A stretch of DNA of 64,000 nt from Chlamydia felis Fe/C-56 (lineage in GTDB: Bacteria > Chlamydiota > Chlamydiia > Chlamydiales > Chlamydiaceae), in contig NC_007899.1 in assembly GCF_000009945.1 (NCBI RefSeq), forward strand, positions 124,001 to 188,000, in the 5' to 3' direction. The notes under the pieces are model-generated. The model did no database searches. It was not told where the DNA came from and saw only the letters and a program-made list of their open reading frames with translations. Shown piece after piece: positions 58,001 through 64,000 of this stretch (within the stretch, counting starts at the first letter, position 1; every line of letters starts with the position of its first letter). The translations under genes were made by a program, and so were the position numbers.

Positions 58001-58725
58001 ACCGTAGAGATACGATTATAATCGCAACTTTAGTAAATGTTGTTTTGGTTCTGGTACTCTTTACCACAGCAAAACAGGCAGATAAGAAAAATGCGGATGT
58101 ATTACTTCCTCCTTTGCCAACGAAGCTTGTTGAGGTTGTTCCCCCCTCAGTAGAAAAAGTACAAGAGAAAGTCGAAAAGGTTGAAAAACCTGTTATAGAA
58201 TCTGTCCCTCAACGTGTTTCCAAAGAAGAAATGGCAGCGCAATTTTCAGAAAATAAACCCGTAGTTGTTAAGGCGTCTCCTGCCCCTACTATTCCTCAAA
58301 TAACTGCTCCTGTTCCCGTTGCCAACCCTGCACCTGCTGAACCAAAAGTCCAAGTGGCTAAAGAAACTCCTAAAAAAGAAGGATACGCAACTGTTATCGT
58401 GAAAAAGGGAGATTTCTTAGAACGTATTGCTAAGGCAAATCATACGACCGTAGCTGTACTTATGCAGATCAATGACCTATCTTCCACTCAGTTAAAGATA
58501 GGGCAAATATTGAGAGTTCCCGTGTCTGATAAGCAAGAAGAAACTAAGAATCCTCAGGTGAAGGTTGCAAAGCCTGAAGATTTCTATACTGTCCAAGAAG
58601 GAGATAGCCCTTGGACTATAGCTTTGCGTAATCATATCCGTCTCGAAGATTTGTTGAAAATGAATGATCTTGACGAACAAAAAGCGCGTAAACTAAGACC
58701 AGGAGATCAGTTACGTATTCGGTAG
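57997..58725 (+). CDS. nlpD: Membrane-anchored protein with two LysM domains
   Basis: A 242-residue protein with one N-terminal membrane anchor (about 7-24), a Pro/Glu/Lys-rich spacer (about 35-125) and two LysM domains (about 130-174 and 197-242), which bind glycan of peptidoglycan. It is usually called NlpD in Chlamydia, but there is no lipobox and no M23/LytM domain, so it cannot be an NlpD-type amidase activator as in E. coli. A murein anchor or adaptor for the septal machine is more likely. It lies between murD and ftsW and is translationally coupled to murD (ATGA). Confidence 0.9.
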   Translation: MNRRDTIIIATLVNVVLVLVLFTTAKQADKKNADVLLPPLPTKLVEVVPPSVEKVQEKVEKVEKPVIESVPQRVSKEEMAAQFSENKPVVVKASPAPTIPQITAPVPVANPAPAEPKVQVAKETPKKEGYATVIVKKGDFLERIAKANHTTVAVLMQINDLSSTQLKIGQILRVPVSDKQEETKNPQVKVAKPEDFYTVQEGDSPWTIALRNHIRLEDLLKMNDLDEQKARKLRPGDQLRIR

Positions 58726-58743
58726 TTTTCTCCTAGGCCCAAT

Positions 58744-59898
58744 ATGAAGTGGTTTATTGTTTCATGTTTACTAGGGATCTTTTCTCTGGGTCTAGTTATG
58801 GTTTTCGATACTTCCTCTGCAGAAATTCTTGATCGCTCGCTTTCCTGCAGTACACATAAGGCTTTAATTCGTCAAGTTACCTACCTGTTGTTGGGACTAG
58901 GGCTTTCTTCTTTAGTGTATATGACAGGATGGAGGGATTTCTTAAAAATGAGCCCCGCATTATTGCTCATAGCCGGGTGCGCTCTTATTGCTGTTTTGCT
59001 CCCTGGAATAGGCGTATGCAGAAACGGAGCAAAACGTTGGCTAGGTATAGGACAACTCACTTTGCAGCCCTCAGAATTTGTAAAGTATCTGGTTCCTTGC
59101 GTAGCTATAGAATATCTCGTATTTCGCCCCCAATATCGTGAAAAGTTTAAACTCTTCCTTAAACTTACCTCTACGTTATTTCTTCCTATCTTATTAATTG
59201 CCATAGAACCTGACAATGGGTCTGCAGCTGTAATAGCTTTTTCATTAATCCCTGTATTTATCGTGACAGCTGTGCGTCTGCGTTATTGGTTGCTGCCGCT
59301 TCTATGTATTCTTGTTATTGGAGGCGCTCTTGCTTATAGGATGCCTTACGTACGTCATCGATTGAATGTGTATCTCCATCCAGAACTAGACATCAAGGGG
59401 CGAGGACATCAGCCATATCAGGCAAAAATTGCTGCCGGATCCGGAGGGTTATTCGGTAAGGGACCTGGAGCGAGTCTGCAAAAGCTTACCTATTTGCCAG
59501 AAGCACAAAATGATTATATCGCGGCAATATATGCTGAGGAATTTGGCTTCGCTGGTATGCTACTTTTGATCTTGTTGTATATGTATTTTGTTTATGCAGG
59601 ATATGTAGTAGCTATTCGTTCCTCTTCTTTGGAAGGAGCTTCATTGGCCATAGCCATTACGGTAATTATTGGAATGCAAGCTTTTATGAATTTAGGAGTT
59701 GTGTCTGGATTATTACCCAGTAAGGGGGTGAATCTTCCTTTTTTCAGTCAAGGAGGGTCCTCTTTGATTGCTAATATGTGTGGAGTTACATTGTTGTTAA
59801 GGGTTTGTGATGAAGAAAATCAACAAAATCGCTTTGGCTGTCGGGGGATCGGGAGGACACATTGTTCCTGCTCTAGCAACAAGAGAGACATTTTGTAA
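58744..59898 (+). CDS. ftsW: FtsW, septal SEDS glycosyltransferase
   Basis: A 384-residue polytopic SEDS protein, partner of the septal class B PBP. Motifs: [39 protein letters not shown] and [16 protein letters not shown]. The last 29 residues are read in another frame inside the 5' end of murG, giving an odd Cys-rich tail ([15 protein letters not shown]). The C. trachomatis protein has nearly the same length in memory, so the long overlap appears genuine and not a frameshift. Together with RodA it gives the cell both SEDS types. Confidence 0.94.
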   Translation: MKWFIVSCLLGIFSLGLVMVFDTSSAEILDRSLSCSTHKALIRQVTYLLLGLGLSSLVYMTGWRDFLKMSPALLLIAGCALIAVLLPGIGVCRNGAKRWLGIGQLTLQPSEFVKYLVPCVAIEYLVFRPQYREKFKLFLKLTSTLFLPILLIAIEPDNGSAAVIAFSLIPVFIVTAVRLRYWLLPLLCILVIGGALAYRMPYVRHRLNVYLHPELDIKGRGHQPYQAKIAAGSGGLFGKGPGASLQKLTYLPEAQNDYIAAIYAEEFGFAGMLLLILLYMYFVYAGYVVAIRSSSLEGASLAIAITVIIGMQAFMNLGVVSGLLPSKGVNLPFFSQGGSSLIANMCGVTLLLRVCDEENQQNRFGCRGIGRTHCSCSSNKRDIL

Positions 59899-60883
59899 AG
59901 AAGGTATTGATGTTCTTCTTTTGGGCAAAGGACTAGATAACTATCCAAATCTTTGTGAGCAGGATATCCCTTATAGAGAAATTCCCTCGGGATCGCTATC
60001 AATTTCCCGACCTATAGCAGCTATTCGTAACACGCGTTCCCTATACATAGGATACAAAAAAGCTAAAAAAGAACTTATTGCTTTTGGTCCCGATGTGGTC
60101 ATTGGGTTTGGGAGCTATCATTCCCTCCCTGTGTTGATGGCTGCGTTAAAGAAGAAAATTCCTATATTTTTACATGAACAAAATCTTGTTCCTGGCAAGG
60201 TAAATAAGCTGTTTTCACGTTTTGCAAAAGGGGTTGGGGTTTCTTTTTCCCCAGTAACTAAGCAATTTTCTTGCCCTGCTCAAGAGGTTTTCCTACCGAA
60301 AAGGGTTTGGGCTTCTTCTAATTCTTCCAAAGAACTTTCTTCTTCTTATTCTCCTATAATTTGTGTGGTAGGAGGTTCTCAAGGAGCAAAAACATTGAAT
60401 GATAACGTCCCCCCAGCTCTTGTAAAGGTAGCTAAGGATTACCCAAATATGTATGTTCACCATATTGCAGGGCCAAAAGGTGAAGTTGCCTCTATACAAT
60501 ATGTCTACAGTCGTGGGGGGGTGTCTTTTTGTGTAAAACATTTTGAACATGATATGCTGAATATTTTGCTTTCTTCGGATCTTGTAATTAGTCGTGCCGG
60601 AGCTACGATTTTAGATGAGTTACTATGGGCGCAAACTCCTTCCATACTTATTCCATATCCAGGAGCTTATGGACATCAGGAAGAAAATGCCAAGTTCCTT
60701 GTCTATACTATAGGAGGGGGATCAATGATCCTAGAAAAACAACTTTCCAACGAGGTTTTAACTAAAAATATTTTGCTTGCTCTAGATTCTAAAACTATTA
60801 AAAATAGGCGAGAAGCCTTGCGAGCTTATTATCAAAACAAATCCTCAAAGTCTTTTTATCAATTTATATGTGAATGTTTATAG
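59810..60883 (+). CDS. murG: MurG, lipid II-forming GlcNAc transferase
   Basis: A 357-residue GT-B enzyme that adds GlcNAc to lipid I. The N-terminal loop [39 protein letters not shown] and [12 protein letters not shown] are diagnostic. The frame opens at GTG 59807, but ATG at 59810 has AGGG six bases upstream and gives the usual MKKINKIAL start. It lies inside the last 89 bases of ftsW and is followed by murC-ddl after seven bases. Confidence 0.95.
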   Translation: MKKINKIALAVGGSGGHIVPALATRETFCKEGIDVLLLGKGLDNYPNLCEQDIPYREIPSGSLSISRPIAAIRNTRSLYIGYKKAKKELIAFGPDVVIGFGSYHSLPVLMAALKKKIPIFLHEQNLVPGKVNKLFSRFAKGVGVSFSPVTKQFSCPAQEVFLPKRVWASSNSSKELSSSYSPIICVVGGSQGAKTLNDNVPPALVKVAKDYPNMYVHHIAGPKGEVASIQYVYSRGGVSFCVKHFEHDMLNILLSSDLVISRAGATILDELLWAQTPSILIPYPGAYGHQEENAKFLVYTIGGGSMILEKQLSNEVLTKNILLALDSKTIKNRREALRAYYQNKSSKSFYQFICECL

Positions 60884-60890
60884 GTAATCT

Positions 60891-63326
60891 ATGGATAGGA
60901 AAATCCACTATCATTTTATAGGTATCGGTGGAATAGGAATGAGTGCATTAGCTCATATTTTATTAGACCGGGGATATTCCGTATCGGGGAGTGATTTAAA
61001 TCAAGGTGCTACTGTGGATCAACTGGTTGCCAAAGGAGCAATATTTTTACCAGGGCACAAGGAAAATCATGTTCCTGAAGATTGCACTATTATTTACGGA
61101 TCAGGAATTTCTACAGATAACGTAGAGTATAAAGAAGCTGTAAGAAAACAACTTCCTATGATGCATCGTGCTGAGCTGCTTGCATTTTTAATGCAAGAGC
61201 ATACGAGTATTTTAGTTTCAGGAAGTCATGGAAAAACTACGGTAACCTCATTAATTACAGCGATTTTTCAAACAGCGAAAAAAGATCCTTCCTATGCGAT
61301 TGGAGGGCTGAATTCTCTATCGTTAAATGGTTATTCAGGAAACTCAGAATACTTCATAGCAGAAGCTGATGAAAGCGATGGTTCGTTGAAATACTATCAT
61401 CCTAAAATTGCCGTGGTGACAAATTTAGATAATGAGCACCTAAGTAATTTTGAAGGGAATAAGGAAAAGCTAGCCTTAACGATCGAAGAATTTGCCCGTA
61501 AGGTTGATAATCCAAATTTATGCTTTTACAATGGCGATTGCCAAGAACTGAAGGGAAGGATCTCTGGAAAATCTTATGGATTCTCTCAAGATTGTCACCT
61601 GTATATTTACTCCCATCGTCAGGATGGATGGCGCTCCGTGTTTTCCCTATCTTTTTTAGAGAAAGATTACCAAGATATAGATCTTAACCTTATAGGTAAG
61701 CACAATGTGGCAAATGCTGCTGTAGCTATGGGCATAGCATTAACTCTAGGGATCGATGAGGAAAGTATTCGAGAAGCGCTTAAGAACTTTCCCGGAGTTC
61801 AAAGACGTATGGAGAGAAAGAATACTTCTGAAACATTCTTATTCCTTGAAGACTATGCTCATCATCCTTCGGAGATTTCCTGCACCCTAGGGGGATTGCG
61901 GGATGCCGTGGGAGTGCGTCGTGTGATTGCTATATGTCAACCTCATAGATTTTCTCGATTACAACATTGCCTAGAAGATTTTTTTAATGCCTTCCAAGAT
62001 GCTGATGAGGTAATTCTTACCGATATTTACAGTGCTGGAGAAACCCCTCTTGATTTGCCATCTCCTGAGAAATTAGCAGAAACGATTTCTTTATCCTCTC
62101 ATGTGCGCTGTAGCTATGTGCCTTATGACAATATTATTGGATATCTAAAACAAATAATCCGTGTTCATGATGTTTGCGTGTCTTTGGGGGCAGGGAATAT
62201 TTATTCTGTAGGAAATGCTTTAAAGGACTTTGAACCTAAGAAACTTTCTGTTGGTGTAGTTTGTGGAGGCCAGTCTTGTGAGCATAAAGTTTCTTTGTTG
62301 TCTGCAAAAAATATCATCCAATATCTTGCTTCTGAGTACTATGATGTGCAGTACTTTGTTATCAATCGTCAAGGACTCTGGTCGAAAGTTACGGCTATTG
62401 ATGCAGAACATGATTATGATAAGGAAGGTTATCATGTATTATCCTCAGAAATTGCAGAATCTCTAGCAAATGTAGATGTTATTCTTCCTATTTTACATGG
62501 CCCCTTCGGTGAAGACGGTACTCTTCAAGGATTCTTAGAAATTATCGATAAACCTTATGGTGGTCCTTCTTTGCTTTTCTCTGCCATAAGTATGGATAAA
62601 GTCATGACAAAACGTCTTGCAGCTTCTATAGGCGTACCTGTGGTTCCTTATCAACCGTTAACTTTGCATGCTTGGAAAAGAACTCCAGACTTATGCATGC
62701 GTAGGATTTTAGAGACCTTTACTTTTCCTATGTTTGTTAAAGCAGCACATTTAGGATCAAGTATCGGGGTATTCGAAGTTCATAACGAGGAAGAGCTAAA
62801 ATCCAAGATTTCCGAAGCTTTCCAATGCGATACCGATATCTTTATTGAAGAGAGCCGTTTAGGATCTCGGGAAATTGAAGTGTCTTGTCTTGGAGATGCA
62901 AGTAGCAGTTATTATATTTCCGAACCACACGAGCGTTGTGGGGAGAAAAGATTCATTAGCTACGAAGAGAAATACGGATTCAATGGTAAATCTAGTGCGA
63001 AAATACAATACGATTTAAACTTCTCCAAAGAAGCTAAAGCAAGAGTGAAAGAACTTACAGAGCGTATATATCGTGTTATCCAGGGAAAAGGTTCTTGTAG
63101 AATCGATTTCTTTTTAGATAATGAAGGAGAGTTCTGGCTTTCTGAAATAAATCCTATTCCAGGAATGACCGAGTCTAGCCCATTTTTACATGATTTTGTT
63201 CGTGTAGGATGGACCTTTGAACAGATCATGCATCAATTGATTATATCGGGATTACATAAGTTTGATCAAAAGAAGAAAATTCACAGTACTTTTGCTAAGC
63301 AACGCTCATTAATCGCGAAGAGCTAA
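60891..63326 (+). CDS. murC/ddl: MurC-Ddl fusion: UDP-MurNAc:L-Ala ligase and D-Ala:D-Ala ligase
   Basis: An 811-residue natural fusion characteristic of Chlamydia. Residues about 1-448 are MurC (FIGIGGIGMSALAHIL, SGSHGKTTVTSL, FEDYAHHPSEI-like EDYAHHP). Residues about 450-811 are an ATP-grasp Ddl (VVCGGQSCEHKVSLLSAKNI, LPILHGPFGEDGTLQGFLE, the DKVMTK helix and EINPIPGMTESS). The two steps, first amino acid addition and D-Ala-D-Ala supply to MurF, are thus made as one polypeptide. It is the last gene of the cell-wall cluster and ends in a hairpin that overlaps its stop. Confidence 0.97.
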   Translation: MDRKIHYHFIGIGGIGMSALAHILLDRGYSVSGSDLNQGATVDQLVAKGAIFLPGHKENHVPEDCTIIYGSGISTDNVEYKEAVRKQLPMMHRAELLAFLMQEHTSILVSGSHGKTTVTSLITAIFQTAKKDPSYAIGGLNSLSLNGYSGNSEYFIAEADESDGSLKYYHPKIAVVTNLDNEHLSNFEGNKEKLALTIEEFARKVDNPNLCFYNGDCQELKGRISGKSYGFSQDCHLYIYSHRQDGWRSVFSLSFLEKDYQDIDLNLIGKHNVANAAVAMGIALTLGIDEESIREALKNFPGVQRRMERKNTSETFLFLEDYAHHPSEISCTLGGLRDAVGVRRVIAICQPHRFSRLQHCLEDFFNAFQDADEVILTDIYSAGETPLDLPSPEKLAETISLSSHVRCSYVPYDNIIGYLKQIIRVHDVCVSLGAGNIYSVGNALKDFEPKKLSVGVVCGGQSCEHKVSLLSAKNIIQYLASEYYDVQYFVINRQGLWSKVTAIDAEHDYDKEGYHVLSSEIAESLANVDVILPILHGPFGEDGTLQGFLEIIDKPYGGPSLLFSAISMDKVMTKRLAASIGVPVVPYQPLTLHAWKRTPDLCMRRILETFTFPMFVKAAHLGSSIGVFEVHNEEELKSKISEAFQCDTDIFIEESRLGSREIEVSCLGDASSSYYISEPHERCGEKRFISYEEKYGFNGKSSAKIQYDLNFSKEAKARVKELTERIYRVIQGKGSCRIDFFLDNEGEFWLSEINPIPGMTESSPFLHDFVRVGWTFEQIMHQLIISGLHKFDQKKKIHSTFAKQRSLIAKS

Positions 63327-63351
63327 AAACTCCGCAAAGGGGTTTTTAGCT
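63321..63351. terminator. Terminator after murC-ddl (symmetrical hairpin)
   Basis: AGCTAAAAACTCC, loop GCAAA, GGGGTTTTTAGCT: 13 pairs with one G-T, with T and A runs inside the arms. It begins at the murC-ddl stop and lies 43 bases from the end of the convergent KH gene. It can act on both strands. Confidence 0.75.
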
Positions 63352-63393
63352 ATTGCCAAATTCTGTTTATAAAGATGTGGAAAAGTAAGTGTG

Positions 63394-63822
63394 TTATTCA
63401 GAATGGTGATTGTGGCTGCATTTATGATGAGTTGAAGACACTTCCGAATCCTCCTCATCAGCTGAGCAGCAGTTGCCTCGGCCACAACATTGATGAACCA
63501 TGCCTGAGTCGTTAGAGTTGTTTGAATCAAGACAAAAATCACTAGAGACTCCCTCGTCTTCACCAACAGATTCTCTGGTGCCCTCGGGTTGAATCAAGTC
63601 AATTTGTATTTTCTTTTTTAATCGCGCGCATACTCGTCTAAGAATAGTCCTTAATGCGTGTATTGTGTTTCCTCGTCTACCTATGATTTTCCCAATGTCA
63701 TCGGGAGCCACACGTATCTCTAACTTTATAGATTCACCTGACTCATCCTGAACAGAACGGATTTCCACAGCTTCAGGATCGGCAACTAAATTCTTTACGA
63801 TGTATGCTACAAACTCTTCCAT
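63394..63822 (-). CDS. khpA: KhpA-like KH-domain RNA-binding protein with Cys/His-rich tail
   Basis: The N-terminal 80 residues are a KhpA/YlqC-type KH domain: FVAYIVKNLVADPEAVEIR, then the RNA-binding loop GKIIGRRG (44-51 from this start). Such proteins are small RNA chaperones in other bacteria. The remaining 60 residues are unusual: an acidic linker, then C-C and H-H-rich sequence (HQCCGRGNCC and HHKCSHNHH). A metal-binding tail is possible; KhpA is normally about 80 residues. The frame extends to a TTG at 63831, but ATG at 63820-63822 is more likely. Convergent with murC-ddl. Confidence 0.85.
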   Translation of the reverse strand: MEEFVAYIVKNLVADPEAVEIRSVQDESGESIKLEIRVAPDDIGKIIGRRGNTIHALRTILRRVCARLKKKIQIDLIQPEGTRESVGEDEGVSSDFCLDSNNSNDSGMVHQCCGRGNCCSADEEDSEVSSTHHKCSHNHHSE

Positions 63823-63930
63823 AAAATCCAAATTAAATTTGAGATGTGGAAAAAATGAATAAGACGCTTACTAGTCCTTCAAAGTTCCGGAAAAGATTAT
63901 ATCGAATTTAGAAAAAACGTCAAGATTTAT

Positions 63931-64000
63931 TCATTCCTGAGACATTTGTGGACCGGTTTCTAGAGATAACCATTTTAAATACTCCTCACTTCCGTCATCA
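63931..64000 (-). CDS. cutA: C-terminal end of CutA-like protein (runs off right edge)
   Basis: The last 22 codons of a minus-strand gene: DDGSEEYLKWLSLETG then PQMSQE and TGA at 63931-63933. The EYLKWL ending matches the C-terminus of CutA1 trimeric proteins (YLxWL), and cutA is what I recall at this place in Chlamydia. After WL there are 12 extra residues compared with E. coli. Only the tail is visible, so the call is tentative. The stop is about 110 bases upstream of the KH gene start on the same strand. Confidence 0.5.
   Translation of the reverse strand, partial: DDGSEEYLKWLSLETGPQMSQE

Noticed and set aside
59761-59898. Possible frameshift at the ftsW/murG junction
   Set aside because: Both frames are intact with normal family lengths, and murG has its own ribosome binding site; a real overlap is simpler.

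Overview
The window is chromosomal DNA from an obligate intracellular bacterium of the family Chlamydiaceae. The evidence is the Hc1 histone-like gene, a fused murC-ddl, flagellar-type fliI/fliH/fliF genes without a flagellar operon, a third divergent GroEL, a SET-domain protein, and a gene order that matches, from memory, C. trachomatis loci of about CT717 to CT763. The 16S sequence and a large Chlamydia-specific membrane protein beside the rRNA operon point to a Chlamydophila-type lineage (psittaci, felis, pecorum or pneumoniae side) rather than C. trachomatis. I cannot fix the species. I see no insertion sequence, prophage, CRISPR array or other sign of recent transfer; this is compact conserved core genome.

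Layout. 1-4436 (minus): gpmA, a NifS-like/NifU-like pair, then fliF-fliH-fliI running off the left edge. 4.6-7.6 kb: a pseudouridine synthase, a LemA-like protein, a minimal biotin ligase and rodA. 7.6-10.3 kb (minus): a P1B-type metal ATPase and a VIT/CCC1-like transporter, probably one metal-handling unit. 10.4-14.6 kb: serS and the divergent riboflavin operon ribD-ribBA-ribH. 14.6-18.9 kb: two Chlamydia-type secreted or lipoprotein genes, a Na+/alanine symporter and a PEBP protein. 18.9-22.7 kb (minus): ftsK, a YycJ hydrolase and a SET-domain protein. 22.8-28.8 kb: tRNA-His (minus), then a 16S-23S-5S rRNA operon (plus) with long processing stems and tandem terminators. 29-30.9 kb: the 628-residue membrane protein. 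30.9-34.5 kb (minus): hctA, a TrmA-family methyltransferase, yajC and nqrF. 34.9-37.4 kb: a large exported TPR-like protein. 37.4-46.9 kb (minus): alaS-mfd-hemE-hemN-hemG, tightly packed with overlapping ends. 47.1-54.1 kb: tkt, amn, a second EF-P, a small helical protein, a phosphoesterase, groEL3 and tRNA-Cys. 54.3-63.3 kb (plus): murF-mraY-murD-LysM protein-ftsW-murG-murC/ddl, a dcw-type cell-wall cluster with no ftsZ or ftsA in it. The right edge holds a KH-domain RNA-binding protein and the 3' end of cutA.

How the genes work together. The cell-wall cluster with RodA makes and polymerises lipid II for septal peptidoglycan. alaS-mfd-hem couples housekeeping with late haem synthesis. fliI/H/F belong to the incomplete flagellar-like set that may supplement type III secretion. 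hctA and the SET protein relate to chromatin.

Most noteworthy observations: a NifS-like protein that appears to lack both its PLP lysine and its catalytic cysteine, paired with a NifU-like scaffold missing two of three ligand cysteines; a FliF whose C-terminus looks like a piece of FliG; a P1B-4 signature (SPC/HEGST) in the ATPase usually called ZntA, next to a VIT/CCC1-like protein; a 23-codon ORF with a strong ribosome binding site upstream of a lipoprotein gene; a KH protein with a Cys/His-rich tail; and an rRNA operon followed by tandem hairpin terminators. All functions are assigned by reading motifs, without database searches.
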